From: Thermoplasmata archaeon
Lineage (GTDB): Archaea; Thermoplasmatota; Thermoplasmata; Methanomassiliicoccales; Methanomethylophilaceae
Length of the DNA stretch: 64,000 nt
Assembly: GCA_015063125.1 (NCBI GenBank)
Contig: SUTB01000001.1
Location: 769,352-833,351 of the forward strand
Direction: 5' to 3'
Position 1 is the first letter of the stretch. The number at the start of each line of letters is the position of its first letter. Below are positions 1-9,884 of the stretch, piece by piece. The notes beneath the pieces are model-generated. The model did not search any database, was not told the origin of the DNA, and saw only the letters and a program-made list of their open reading frames with translations. A program made the position numbers and the translations under genes.

Positions 1-143
1 ACTGCTCAACAATAGTCTGCTCTTGCTCATTAAATCTGACCGAATAGACCATAATTGTTGTATGACATCGTCATACATAAATGTATATATCGTATCATCT
101 GAACACATAAAACTATTTCAGAATTGAACTGAAAAACTAGTAT

Positions 144-1952
144 TCAATTGTTCTGCTTCGGAAGATCAGGCAGATTGACCTTCTTCCTCTGTCTTCCGCC
201 GGTCTTCTTCAGCTTGCCCTGGTCCAACGCCCACTGGAAGCTCTTCTGATCGGCCGGAGCGATGAGGACGCGGTCACCCTTGGCGTACTTCTTGCCGGTG
301 ACCCAATTCGTGAACGCCGACAGAACGCGGTACTCGTCGGCATCCATCACGATCTCCTTGGTGTTCTTCCTGCCCTTCATCTCGGAATAGGTTCCCGTGA
401 AGCACCTGGCCGTATGGTCCTTGACCTCGATCATCTTGGTGCATACCGTGTCCAGGAAGTACCTGTCATGGGTGACCGTGATGACAGTTCCGTCATACTC
501 AACCAACGCTTCCTCGATGGCATGCTTGGCGGGGATGTCGAGATAGTTAGTGGGTTCATCCAGGATGAGAAGGTTCGTCTCATCCAGGAGCAGAAGGCAC
601 AATGCCACCCTGGCCCTCTGACCGCCTGACAGGGTGGACATCGGACGCTCCACATCCTCCCCGAAGAGCAGGAACCTCGCCAGCATCTTCCTGGCCTCGC
701 CCCTCCTCTCCTTACCGATGACCGTGAGGATCTGCTCTTCTGCAGAGAGCTTGAGGTCCAATCCCTCGTGGTTCTGAGAATAGTAACCAATCTTCGCCCC
801 GGGGGCCATCCACATCTCGCCTCCGGAAGGGATCTCCTCCAGGATTGCCTTCACCAATGTCGATTTGCCCTGGCCGTTCGCACCGAAGATACCGATCTTG
901 TCGCCCTTCTGGACATCGAGATCCACATTCTCCAGGATGGTCTTGTCGCCGTATCCGACGGAGAGGCCCTTGGTGATTAGGACATTCTTCCCGGACTTGT
1001 GGGCGGCCTGTATCCTGACGGTGATCTCCTCCATCTTATCGGGCTTCTCCTTCTCCTCCATCTTCTCGATCATCTTCTGCCTGGTCTTGTGGACCGTGAG
1101 GAAGGGATTGTCGATGTACATCTGCTTGGCGATGCTCTCCTGGTGCCTCTTCTCGGTCATGTACTTCTGGTATTCCTTGCGCATCCTCTCGAGGTCCAGC
1201 ATCTTCTTCATGATGAAGTCGGAGTAGTTCCCTTTGTACTCGCGGGACTTGCCGTGCTCGATCTCCAGCATCCTGGTTGCGATCTTGTCGAGGAAGTACC
1301 TGTCATGACTGATGACCAGAACCGCACAGTGTGAATCTAAAAGGTAATCCTCCAGCCATTCGACAGTGTCTATGTCCAGATGGGATGTGGGCTCATCCAT
1401 GACAAGGAGATCGCACTCCTCCGCCTGGACCACTATCCTGGAGAGCATGACCTTCGCCCTCTCCCCTCCGGAGAGGGAGTCCATGGTCCTGTCCATGAAC
1501 TCGTCGGAGAGGCCGACCTTCTCCAGTGCTTTCCTCTGATTGTCCTCATCGTCCATATCGCATTTGGACAGCTGCGATTCCAGGTTGGCGTTCTCCTCCG
1601 CCAGTGCGTTCCAGTCGATGTCCCCGCCGGCAGTCATGATCTCCTCGATCTCCTTGAGGCGGCGCTTGATGTTCTCGATATGGCCGTACGGCCTTCCCAG
1701 GACGTCCCTGACAGTGTACTCGTGGGATGATTCGGGGAACTGCTCCAGATATCCGATCCTCTGCGTATTGCGGGTGAGCTCGCCGGTGTCCGGCTTCATC
1801 TCGCCCAGCATAATCTTCAAGAAGGTGCTCTTCCCGGCGCCATTGACGCCGATGAGACCTATGCTGTCGCCCCTGTTGATCTGGAGACTGACATCCTTTA
1901 GCACCTTCTGCGGTCCGAATGCCTTTGTGATCGACTGGGCTTTGATCAGCAT
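144..1952 (-). CDS. ABC-F family ATPase (duplicated ABC protein)
   Basis: Soluble protein of 602 residues with two ABC ATPase domains and no membrane segments. The first has Walker A GVNGAGKST and signature LSGGERAKV, the second Walker A GANGQGKST and signature LSGGQRARV; both have Walker B followed by the ABC-F type DEPT. The charged region between them fits the ABC-F linker. Family members act on the ribosome as translation factors or protect it from antibiotics. A lysine-rich C-terminal extension of about 60 residues follows the second domain. The frame is open further upstream, but the ATG at 1952 begins directly with the conserved MLIKAQSITKAFG, so I use it. Stop TGA. The exact role (translation factor or resistance) cannot be told. 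Confidence 0.93.
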   Translation of the reverse strand: MLIKAQSITKAFGPQKVLKDVSLQINRGDSIGLIGVNGAGKSTFLKIMLGEMKPDTGELTRNTQRIGYLEQFPESSHEYTVRDVLGRPYGHIENIKRRLKEIEEIMTAGGDIDWNALAEENANLESQLSKCDMDDEDNQRKALEKVGLSDEFMDRTMDSLSGGERAKVMLSRIVVQAEECDLLVMDEPTSHLDIDTVEWLEDYLLDSHCAVLVISHDRYFLDKIATRMLEIEHGKSREYKGNYSDFIMKKMLDLERMRKEYQKYMTEKRHQESIAKQMYIDNPFLTVHKTRQKMIEKMEEKEKPDKMEEITVRIQAAHKSGKNVLITKGLSVGYGDKTILENVDLDVQKGDKIGIFGANGQGKSTLVKAILEEIPSGGEMWMAPGAKIGYYSQNHEGLDLKLSAEEQILTVIGKERRGEARKMLARFLLFGEDVERPMSTLSGGQRARVALCLLLLDETNLLILDEPTNYLDIPAKHAIEEALVEYDGTVITVTHDRYFLDTVCTKMIEVKDHTARCFTGTYSEMKGRKNTKEIVMDADEYRVLSAFTNWVTGKKYAKGDRVLIAPADQKSFQWALDQGKLKKTGGRQRKKVNLPDLPKQNN

Positions 1953-2053
1953 GAAGCGGGAGAAGAGGTGCTCATACAAAAACGTTAGATTGGACAAGAT
2001 CAAATGTGCCAACAGGGGGAAACTGTATATTATTGCTGTTGGATACCCCTTCC

Positions 2054-4270
2054 ATGAAAGATAATATGGCAACGATGAAAGGGAGAGGGCCGAAGGCTCT
2101 GATGCTAGTCGTTGTTCTGCTGATCATGTCGTTCTCGGCGATTGTAATCAATAACACGGAAACTGATGATGCTGCAATTTCTATACCAGAAGAAGCAAGA
2201 GTAGAAAAAGGAAAAACCGTGACAATAACTTCTACGGGAGCAGCAGGAACGGTTACATGGACTACGAGTAATGCATCCATAGCAACGGTGGATGCCAGCG
2301 GTGTCGTTACTGGTGTAGCTGTAGGTGTAGCTACAATTACAGCGACGGATAGTGGCAGTAGCAGTAGCAGTAGCAGTAGCAGTAGCGACACATGTACCGT
2401 CACCGTGTTCAAAACTGCCGTACAATCTGTAACTCTGAATCACTCGAAATTAGCAGTAGAAATGACTAAAACAGGAACATTGACAGCAACTGTTAGCCCT
2501 TCTACAGCTACCGAGAAAACAGTTACTTGGACTAGTAGCGCTTCTGATGTTGCCACAGTGAGCAGCAATGGCAGGATAACTCCTCTAAAAGAAGGAGTAA
2601 CTACAATCACCGCCACTGCGGATGGGAAGAGCGCTACATGTGCTGTGACCGTCATCCCCACAATAACTAGTCTGACAATCTCTGCATCTAGTGCTGAGAT
2701 CTACCACAACTCCAAGGAAACAGAGAATAGCATAACACTGAATGTCAGTATAGCTCCTTCTTCAATCTCTTATCGCGACTGGACAAGTAGTAATGCTGCC
2801 GTAGCAAAAGTCGACAATACACTTGGTAAAGTCACAGTGGCCAACGGATTCAGCGGAACGGGTACTTCAACAATCACCCTGACCATTGGATCTCAAACAG
2901 CTTCGTGCGCAGTTACTGTAAAAGATGTGGCCGTATCAACCATATCTCTCGATAAAACCAGCGTTGAAGCCAGCGTAGGAGACTCGATTACTCTAACACC
3001 TATTCTCAACGCCTCTCTAAAATATCCAACAAATGATAAAGTCACTTGGACAGCCAGTCCTTCTGGAATCGTATCTTTCAAAAGTGCAACTTCTGATGTC
3101 TCTGCTGCACCCATGACGATGAGTGTAGATGCAGAAGGAAAGGTTACTGTTACTGTGACAACCAAGGAAGGTTCAAAAGTTTCACAGTGCGTGATTGATG
3201 CAAAACCAGTTCTGATAGAAAAGGTAGAGATCGAGGGAGGACCATACGAATTGGAAGTGGATGAGATCAAGGACTTGAAAGCCAAACTGAAGTTCACTCC
3301 CACCAATGCTACCAACAAGAATGTGACATGGGCCTCCAGCGATCCCACGAAGGTAGAGGTCAACGCAAACGGTATCATCACGGGTAAAGCTCCGGGAACG
3401 GTCACCATAACCGTTACCACCGTGGAAGGCAGTCACACCGCCACAACAACAGTGACGGTCACCAAGGACTACACCATTGAAGCTGATGTCACCGAATCCG
3501 GAGGAAAAGGTAACGTCGGCAATGTGACCGAACTGCTGAACAAGATCGAAGCAACCAAAACAAAAGGTCTGAACCCTATTGTTGATATCGATGCTTCCCA
3601 CTCCGACTACGTCAGCATGACCTCGGACGTTATCACAAAACTCAAGGGCATCAAGGGCGCAGAGCTCCACATCGAGCTTAAACTCGGAGGCATGGCCTTA
3701 GACAATGGCGCCATGAGCAAATTGCCCAAAGGAAACATGATCGGATTCTCGATCAACACGACAACCCTGGCGGATACTTACGCCAAGTTCGCGCCTTACT
3801 ATGCGTACGACGTCTCGATATACTCCGGGGAACTCAAGGTACCGACCAACTTCGGTGGCGATCGTGTCACCGTCGCCATCAAATACACGCTCAAAGACGG
3901 AGAGAGCAAAGAGAAACTCGCTGTCGCGTACGTTCCCGACAAAGGAACCCCGGTGCTTGTAAGCGAATTCGACTACAATTCGGAATATGACTGCGTCGTG
4001 TTCGAGACCAACCATTGCTCGTCCTTCATGGTGCTCTTCCATGACAATGACATTAAACCTGAAGGTGATGGCTTCATCGTCTTCATCGTGTTCATGATAG
4101 TAGTCATCGTACTGATCGTCCTGATCACGCTGTACATCAGGTCTGCCAACGGGTTCAAGGGAATGTTCGCTGTTAACGGTAACAACAGGAGACAGCAGCC
4201 TCCCCAGCCGCCGGCGGGATACTATCCTCCGGCCGTAGAGTACAACAACTACTACAACTACCGCCGCTGA
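2054..4270 (+). CDS. Surface protein with about five bacterial Ig-like (Big_2) repeats and a C-terminal membrane anchor
   Basis: About 738 residues. A hydrophobic signal or anchor lies at residues 15-33. Roughly five Big_2-type repeats follow (residues about 45-490), each with the pattern VTWTSS...VATV...G.ITG...G...ITAT. Next come a globular stretch, a transmembrane helix near 674-697 and a short cytoplasmic tail rich in Pro, Gln, Tyr and Asn. The topology suggests an adhesin-like protein displayed on the cell. A polyserine run encoded by a 6-base tandem repeat joins repeats one and two. The first half has AT-richer codons than the second and than the neighbours. A TATA-like tgtatatta near 2024-2032 would place transcription at about 2054; ATGs at 2066 and 2075 are alternatives. 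Confidence 0.85.
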   Translation: MKDNMATMKGRGPKALMLVVVLLIMSFSAIVINNTETDDAAISIPEEARVEKGKTVTITSTGAAGTVTWTTSNASIATVDASGVVTGVAVGVATITATDSGSSSSSSSSSSDTCTVTVFKTAVQSVTLNHSKLAVEMTKTGTLTATVSPSTATEKTVTWTSSASDVATVSSNGRITPLKEGVTTITATADGKSATCAVTVIPTITSLTISASSAEIYHNSKETENSITLNVSIAPSSISYRDWTSSNAAVAKVDNTLGKVTVANGFSGTGTSTITLTIGSQTASCAVTVKDVAVSTISLDKTSVEASVGDSITLTPILNASLKYPTNDKVTWTASPSGIVSFKSATSDVSAAPMTMSVDAEGKVTVTVTTKEGSKVSQCVIDAKPVLIEKVEIEGGPYELEVDEIKDLKAKLKFTPTNATNKNVTWASSDPTKVEVNANGIITGKAPGTVTITVTTVEGSHTATTTVTVTKDYTIEADVTESGGKGNVGNVTELLNKIEATKTKGLNPIVDIDASHSDYVSMTSDVITKLKGIKGAELHIELKLGGMALDNGAMSKLPKGNMIGFSINTTTLADTYAKFAPYYAYDVSIYSGELKVPTNFGGDRVTVAIKYTLKDGESKEKLAVAYVPDKGTPVLVSEFDYNSEYDCVVFETNHCSSFMVLFHDNDIKPEGDGFIVFIVFMIVVIVLIVLITLYIRSANGFKGMFAVNGNNRRQQPPQPPAGYYPPAVEYNNYYNYRR
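2350..2388 (+). repeat. Hexanucleotide microsatellite (agtagc unit) coding for polyserine
   Basis: About six copies of a six-base agtagc unit lie in frame in the surface-protein gene and encode a run of serines between the first two Ig-like repeats. Copy-number change would lengthen or shorten the linker without shifting the frame. Confidence 0.85.
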
Positions 4271-4278
4271 AAACACTT

Positions 4279-4298
4279 ACCTGCCCGGAAGGGCAGGT
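4279..4298. terminator. Hairpin between convergent genes
   Basis: Perfect 8-base inverted repeat ACCTGCCC / GGGCAGGT with a four-base loop, followed on the plus strand by a pyrimidine-rich tail. It lies between the convergent surface-protein and YigZ-like genes and could serve both. Confidence 0.7.
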
Positions 4299-4305
4299 CC
4301 TTTCT

Positions 4306-4956
4306 TCACTTCTTCAACGGAAAAGCATCGTCGATGTACTCGTCCTTGCCTGGCTTGAGCATCGCATGTCTCTCGGTCAGATCCGTTATCCTGCGTACGA
4401 ACTCATCCTCATCCGCAATGCGTATCCAAGCCTTGACGTCGACCTTGTCCGAGTAATCGCACTGAGGATTCCTCGCCATAAGGTCCCTGCACTTGCTCTC
4501 GAACACGCTGTAATACCCGTAGTCCAGAGTGAACCTGTATACGGCGCAGGCTGTCCTGGTATGCTTCACGGCCTTCTCCAGCACTATTCTGGAGCCTTCA
4601 GTGTAAGCATGCACCAATCCGCCAGTCCCCAATAATGTGCCTCCGAAGTACCTGACGATGACACATATCACGTCCGACAGTTCGGAGCCCTTAAGCATGA
4701 ACAGTATGGGCTTCCCGGCGGTTCCCGAGGGCTCGCCGTTGTCGCTGGACTTCTCCTTCCTCTCCGAGCCGTTGAATACGGCCGCATAGCAGTAATGCGT
4801 AGCGTTCGGATAGCGTTTCGATACCGCTTCCAGGCGAAGCGGGATCTCCTCCTCGGAAGCACATGGTATCAGTATGCCGATGAAACGTGACCCCTTCAGT
4901 GTGATCTCGTCCTCGTAAGAATCGATGATCGTGTCGTAATCTGAGATGCGATTCAT
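4306..4956 (-). CDS. YigZ/IMPACT family protein (UPF0029)
   Basis: 216 residues matching the YigZ/IMPACT family. The conserved region runs from SRFIG near residue 23, through HYCYA and the DNGEPSGTAGKPIL motif, to VIVRYFGG.LLGTGGLVHAY. The C-terminal part has the size of the accompanying ferredoxin-like domain. Eukaryotic IMPACT controls the GCN2 kinase; the role of the prokaryotic proteins is not established, so I name only the family. Start ATG at 4956, stop TGA. It is followed upstream in coordinates by a terminator hairpin and convergently faces the Ig-repeat gene. Confidence 0.9.
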   Translation of the reverse strand: MNRISDYDTIIDSYEDEITLKGSRFIGILIPCASEEEIPLRLEAVSKRYPNATHYCYAAVFNGSERKEKSSDNGEPSGTAGKPILFMLKGSELSDVICVIVRYFGGTLLGTGGLVHAYTEGSRIVLEKAVKHTRTACAVYRFTLDYGYYSVFESKCRDLMARNPQCDYSDKVDVKAWIRIADEDEFVRRITDLTERHAMLKPGKDEYIDDAFPLKK

Positions 4957-4960
4957 AGAA

Positions 4961-4983
4961 AAGATGCCGTCCCGAAGGACGGC
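4961..4983 (-). terminator. Terminator of the sodium:solute symporter gene
   Basis: Seven-base inverted repeat GCCGTCC / GGACGGC with a four-base loop, followed on the minus strand by TCTTTTC. It lies ten bases after the symporter stop codon. Confidence 0.7.
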
Positions 4984-4992
4984 TTGAAAGGT

Positions 4993-6504
4993 TTAACGGG
5001 TCTCCCTCTCGATGGCCTGGGCCTTGTCGAAGTCCTCCAGGATCTCCTGCTCGGGAGCCTTTGTCACGAGTGACACTATGATTCCTGCGATGAGCGAGAG
5101 TATGAATCCGGGAAGGAGCTCGTAGATGCCCGTTCCGGAGAGGAACGTGTTCCAAAGGATGATCGTGGCGAATCCGACCAGCATGGCCGCGAGTCCGCCG
5201 TACATGTTCATCCTCTTCCAATACAGCGAAAGGATCATGAGAGGTCCGAACGCGGCACCGAATCCGGCCCATGCGTAGGACACGAGACCCATGATGGAAT
5301 CGCCTCCAAACATGGCCAGGATGAGTCCCAAGATGGCGATCGCGATGACGATGGCCCTGGAGATCCACATGAGCTTGTGGTCGAGGTTCTCCTGCTGGCT
5401 GGCCCACTTGGTCTTGCTGATGATATCGTTGGTGATGGCCGATGCCGAGACAAGGAGCTGCGAGTCCGCGGTGGACATGATCGCAGCCATGAGCGCGGCG
5501 TAGATGATACCTGCAAGGAGTGGCGGGAATAGGCTGCCGCTCAGGAAGATGAAGATGTGTTCGGGATCGTCCAGGACACCGCCCACATCGTAGCCGTTGA
5601 TGATGAGGTATCCCCTTCCGACGATACCGACGAGGATGGCGAACGTCAATGCGATGACGATCCATATCAGGGATACGCGCCTTGCGACCTTGATCTCCTT
5701 GGGGTCCCTGACCGACATGTACCTGACGGCGATGTGGGGCATACCGAAGTATCCGAACGCCCAGGCCATCAGCGATATGATGGCGATGATACCGAGGGGA
5801 CTTCCTCCGTCGTAGAAGATGTTGAGGAACTCGGTTCCGAGTCCGTCGAGACCGGCCTCGATCGCCTCCCATCCTCCGGTTGTGTTTCCGATGGTTGCAA
5901 GGGGAACGACAACAACTGCGATGACCATCAGAATGGCCTGGAAGAAGTCGGTCCACGCGACCGCCTTGAATCCTCCCATGAACGTGTAGGCGACGATGAT
6001 GACGCCACCTATGATCATCGCAACGACCACACTAACCTCGGGGAAGATGGTCTGGAGGACTCCTCCGCTTGCCTTGAATCCCGATCCGACGTAGATAACG
6101 AAGAAGAACAGGATGATTATGCTTGAGATGATCCTGAGATATCCCTTCTTGTCCCCGAAACGGTTGGAGAAGAACTCGGGCATGGTTATGGCGTTGCCTG
6201 AGACCTCGGAATGGACTCTGAGCCTCTTGGCGACGAACAGCCATGAAAGATACGATCCGATGGCCAGCCCGATACCGATCCAAGCCTCACCCAGACCGAG
6301 CATGAGTACTGCACCGGGCAGACCCATCAGGAGCCATCCGCTCATATCAGAAGCCTGAGCGGACATCGCTGCCACGTAGGGGTTCATAGAACGCCCGCCG
6401 AGGAAGTACTGCTCCATGTTGTGGGATTTGTTGTAGAAGTAATAGCCGATACCGATTACCAATGCGAAGTAGGCGATAAAGGCGATTAGTACCATGAAAT
6501 CCAA
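4993..6504 (-). CDS. Sodium:solute symporter (PutP-like, SSS family)
   Basis: 503 residues with about 13 hydrophobic segments and the SSS-family layout: an N-terminal GGRSMNPYVAAMSAQASDMSG motif region, FMGGFKAVAWTD, and GYFGMPHIAVRYMSV. Closest in character to Na+/proline symporters, though substrate cannot be assigned from sequence alone. I choose the TTG at 6504: an AGGTG sits seven bases before it on the minus strand, while the internal ATG at 6495 is too far from any ribosome-binding site. Stop TAA, followed by its own hairpin terminator. It is a single-gene unit. Confidence 0.9.
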   Translation of the reverse strand: MDFMVLIAFIAYFALVIGIGYYFYNKSHNMEQYFLGGRSMNPYVAAMSAQASDMSGWLLMGLPGAVLMLGLGEAWIGIGLAIGSYLSWLFVAKRLRVHSEVSGNAITMPEFFSNRFGDKKGYLRIISSIIILFFFVIYVGSGFKASGGVLQTIFPEVSVVVAMIIGGVIIVAYTFMGGFKAVAWTDFFQAILMVIAVVVVPLATIGNTTGGWEAIEAGLDGLGTEFLNIFYDGGSPLGIIAIISLMAWAFGYFGMPHIAVRYMSVRDPKEIKVARRVSLIWIVIALTFAILVGIVGRGYLIINGYDVGGVLDDPEHIFIFLSGSLFPPLLAGIIYAALMAAIMSTADSQLLVSASAITNDIISKTKWASQQENLDHKLMWISRAIVIAIAILGLILAMFGGDSIMGLVSYAWAGFGAAFGPLMILSLYWKRMNMYGGLAAMLVGFATIILWNTFLSGTGIYELLPGFILSLIAGIIVSLVTKAPEQEILEDFDKAQAIERETR

Positions 6505-6540
6505 TTCAATACACCTGCGTGCGCATTTAGGTTATCACAT

Positions 6541-6572
6541 AAAAAAGGAATGGGTGGCAAAATATGCCATCC
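6541..6572 (-). terminator. Terminator of the MMPL/RND gene
   Basis: Imperfect eight-base stem GGGTGGCA / TGCCATCC around an AT-rich loop, followed on the minus strand by six T residues (aaaaaa at 6541-6546). It lies about 40 bases after the stop of the large transporter gene. Confidence 0.75.
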
Positions 6573-6614
6573 ATCCCTGTAAAAATGTTTGGCTGAATGA
6601 GATACGTTCTCCTC

Positions 6615-9600
6615 TCACGATCGGAAATACTTTTCCATATCGTCCTGTGCGGATCCTTCCTCTGCAGGCTCGGACCTGAATTTGACGCCCGGTCCCTTCC
6701 AGTTCCAATCTCCCAGGAGATGCATAACTGCGGGGACGATGTAGGTACGGACGATCAGGGCATCCACCAAGATGGCGAAGCACAATGCGAATCCGAACTC
6801 CTGCATCATGTTCATTCCGGAGATCATCAGGGTACCGAAGGCGCCTCCCATGATCAGTCCGCAGATGGTTATGACGGAACCGGTGTGGGTGACCGCATGG
6901 TAGATCGCATCGTCGTTGGACATTCCCAACGCCATGACGTTCTCCTTGATACGGGTGGTCAGCAGAATGTCGTAATCCATTCCCAATCCGAGGCATATGA
7001 CCAGGAGGATGATGGGAATCATCCACAGCATGTCGCCTCCCAGAAGATCCACGAACACCAGACGCGTGACCGCGAGGGTCCAGACGATGGACATGAGGAT
7101 CGTCAGCACGGACCTGAACGGGATCAGGTACGACCTCATCACTACGAACAGGAGGATGAGGATCAGCACGATCACCAGGAGCTCGATGTAGGCGAACTCC
7201 TTCTTGACCTCTTCGGACACTTCATACATGATGACGGCGCTTCCGGTGTTCCACTGGGCCTTGACGATGGCGCTGTTCTTGGTCGCGTAGTCGGAGACCG
7301 CTGCCGCTATGACGGAGATGGACTCCATGGACCTAGTGGACATACCCGGTGCGTTGGTGGCGGTGATGATGCTGATGTAGGTGGCATCGCCTGAGCCGGT
7401 CTTCGCATAAGGTCCCCCGAGGATCGAGGCGGAGACGTTCATGATGTAATCCACAATGGGCGCGAAGGTGCCAGACACAAGGATCTCGTTACTGATGCCC
7501 GAGCCGTTGAGGAAAGTCACAACAGCTGCCAGGATCTGTCCCACCGTCGGGTTCTCGGCGGTTACCTGGTCTTTGATGGCCGCGACGATGGCATCAGGGT
7601 CCGTGACTCCGGCAGCCCTTGCGGCTGCGACCGCGGCATCCCAATCGAACTCAATCCTCATGCTGTCGAACGCACTGTCTATGACGGGTCCGAACCCGTA
7701 GACTAGGATATCATTGCTGAGGCCGTTGCTGTTGAGACCCGAGATGATCTGCGTGGCTCCGGTCCTTGCGGCTTCCGGCATGAAATGGATGATCGCTGCG
7801 ACGATCTCATCGGGATCAGTGAGACCGTAGGTTATGGCAGTGGCGACCGCGGCATCCCAATCGATGGTGATTCCGGCAGATGCGAATGCGGCATCCACCA
7901 CTGATCCGACACCGTTCACCAGCATATCGTCTGTGGCGCCGGACTGCTTGATCTGCGTTATGATCGCGGTGAGCGTCTGGGCCATCGAGGGGTACTCCAT
8001 TGCGAAGCGCGACTCCACATCGGCCACTATGGCTGCGGGATCAGTGAGACCGGCCGTCTTTGACGCTGCTACCTCCTTGTCCCAATCGAAATCGATGTTG
8101 TAGGATTCGATGATGCTGTCGATGAACGCTCCGGGGCCTTTGAACAAGTACTCTGTGCTCATGCCCATCTCTGACACTGTCTCGACCATCTGGTTGAAGA
8201 TCATATCGATCTTGGCCGAGGTATGCGCCTTGATGTATGCGACCTTTTCGTCCGTCTCGGTTATCCCTGCGGCCTCTATCGCTTCCAGCATGTCCTCCCA
8301 AACGAAGGGTCCGCTGGCGTATGCGACGTTATCGTCCTTCATCATATCTGTATACAGCGATGTCAGGGTAGAAGATACCCGATCGTTCCAATTATCGGTC
8401 CAATACAGTGTGCCTATCTGCTGACCCTCTGTCTTGGTTATGGTCGCTATGGGCGACTTGTACTCGATGATCGAATAGTTGGGCATGACCATACCCTGGT
8501 CTGCGTAATCGGCGATGTATCCCATTCCGTCCCCGGATTCACCGCTCAGCATGGAGGTGATCATATCATAGGAGTTCTCGTTCTCCATGACCAGATATGC
8601 TGCGGGGGCGGTGGCGATCAATGCAGCGAGAACGATGGCCTTCGCATGCTTCAGAGAGAACTTGGCGGATCTGTCGAAGTACCTCTCGCCGATCTTCGCG
8701 CACCATACGTACCAGCCCTTTGTCGATTTTCCGCCTTCCTTGAACGTTTTCATGGTGGAGGGCCAGAAGACCTTGTCCCCCACGAAGTGGAGGATCGATG
8801 GTATCAGGGTTAATGCTGCGAGCAGCGCGACCAGGACACCCAATGCAAGGCATATTCCCATTGTGGAGATGAGAGAGTAGTTGCAGACGGACATCGCTCC
8901 GAAACCGATGATTACCGATGCTCCGGAGATGGTGATGGACTCCCCCGCCCAGACGATGGCCTGGTGAAGGGCATCATCATGGGAGAGCCCTGCACGGAGC
9001 TCCTCCCTGTAACGTGCTATGATGAAGATGCAGTAATCGCATCCGGCACCCATCATGGACACGAGGATCATCATGTTGGTGATGTAGAAGATGTTCATGA
9101 ACTGGCCGAGGATGAAGATGAGCGCCATAGCGACTACGAACGCGACACCGATGGTCATCGGCGGAATTCCGGACGACACGAAGGATCTGAAGAACAGTCC
9201 AACGAGAATCAGGATCATCAGCACGGTGAAGGGATCGATCTTCGAGATGTCCTCCAGTGCGTTGTGCTCCATGTCATAGGTCATCGCGGATGTTCCGGTG
9301 AGGTACTCTGCACCGTTGAATCCGGTAGCCTCCATAACATCTGCGATGAAATCACGGACATCGGGGGTGAAGGCTGCGACCTCGGTTAGGGTTAATCCCT
9401 CCAAAGTGATGAATGCCATCACTATTCCCTTACCGGAGGCGTCTTTCATCGGGTCCATGGCAATGGCACCGGTTATATGCTCATAGCCGGATGCGTATGA
9501 ATCCAGGTCCTCGACGAACGTCTGGGCCCTGGCCAGTTGCGTGGCGTTCTCGAAGTAGAGGACGAGAATCGGCATGGTGTTCTCATCGGCTTCCGATTCG

Positions 9601-9794
9601 GGGAAGTAGTCGGTCAGGATCTCGAGCCCTATCATGGACTCTGAGTTCTCGGGGGCCATCTCGTTCATGTCGTAGCTCATCACACTGTTGGCGTTGATTG
9701 CGAGGAAGCCCGACAGGCACAGGATCAGTACCCAAATCACAATTATCGCCTTGGCATGCCTCTGTATGCCATTGGCAATATGGTCGAATATCAT
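6615..9794 (-). CDS. RND superfamily (MMPL/SSD-type) exporter with repeated outer domain
   Basis: 1059 residues with the two-fold layout of the archaeal RND/MMPL group: one N-terminal helix, a first outer domain, then helices; a second outer domain and a second set of helices. Motifs GAGCDYCIFIIARYREEL and GLGMDYDILLTTRIKE mark the fourth helix of each half and include the Asp residues used for proton coupling in the family. The second outer domain (about residues 520-770) contains four diverged tandem repeats of about 72 residues with the pattern DWD.AVA.A...GLTDP..IVA. Start ATG at 9794 with GGAGG upstream. Substrate unknown; lipids or hydrophobic compounds are typical of the family. Confidence 0.9.
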   Translation of the reverse strand: MIFDHIANGIQRHAKAIIVIWVLILCLSGFLAINANSVMSYDMNEMAPENSESMIGLEILTDYFPESEADENTMPILVLYFENATQLARAQTFVEDLDSYASGYEHITGAIAMDPMKDASGKGIVMAFITLEGLTLTEVAAFTPDVRDFIADVMEATGFNGAEYLTGTSAMTYDMEHNALEDISKIDPFTVLMILILVGLFFRSFVSSGIPPMTIGVAFVVAMALIFILGQFMNIFYITNMMILVSMMGAGCDYCIFIIARYREELRAGLSHDDALHQAIVWAGESITISGASVIIGFGAMSVCNYSLISTMGICLALGVLVALLAALTLIPSILHFVGDKVFWPSTMKTFKEGGKSTKGWYVWCAKIGERYFDRSAKFSLKHAKAIVLAALIATAPAAYLVMENENSYDMITSMLSGESGDGMGYIADYADQGMVMPNYSIIEYKSPIATITKTEGQQIGTLYWTDNWNDRVSSTLTSLYTDMMKDDNVAYASGPFVWEDMLEAIEAAGITETDEKVAYIKAHTSAKIDMIFNQMVETVSEMGMSTEYLFKGPGAFIDSIIESYNIDFDWDKEVAASKTAGLTDPAAIVADVESRFAMEYPSMAQTLTAIITQIKQSGATDDMLVNGVGSVVDAAFASAGITIDWDAAVATAITYGLTDPDEIVAAIIHFMPEAARTGATQIISGLNSNGLSNDILVYGFGPVIDSAFDSMRIEFDWDAAVAAARAAGVTDPDAIVAAIKDQVTAENPTVGQILAAVVTFLNGSGISNEILVSGTFAPIVDYIMNVSASILGGPYAKTGSGDATYISIITATNAPGMSTRSMESISVIAAAVSDYATKNSAIVKAQWNTGSAVIMYEVSEEVKKEFAYIELLVIVLILILLFVVMRSYLIPFRSVLTILMSIVWTLAVTRLVFVDLLGGDMLWMIPIILLVICLGLGMDYDILLTTRIKENVMALGMSNDDAIYHAVTHTGSVITICGLIMGGAFGTLMISGMNMMQEFGFALCFAILVDALIVRTYIVPAVMHLLGDWNWKGPGVKFRSEPAEEGSAQDDMEKYFRS
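7490..8240 (-). repeat. Four tandem repeats of about 72 codons inside the RND exporter
   Basis: The encoded unit recurs with FDWDAAVAAARAAGVTDP near 7600, IDWDAAVATAITYGLTDP near 7830, and FDWDKEVAASKTAGLTDP near 8060, each followed by IVA and, about 40 residues later, a variant of LV.G.G..ID.AF. A fourth, more diverged copy lies at the 5' (high-coordinate) side. The period is about 220 bases. Confidence 0.75.
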
Positions 9795-9884
9795 AGGTTC
9801 TGCGAACCTCCGGTCATATAATAATATTTTTAACGCGACTACACGGAATCAGTTGTTCCCGCCAAGATTTATTCGTGCACTCAC

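Noticed and set aside
1..30. Gene starting at a minus-strand ATG (28-30) and running out of the window
   Set aside because: Only ten codons are visible, with no ribosome-binding site or good TATA spacing.
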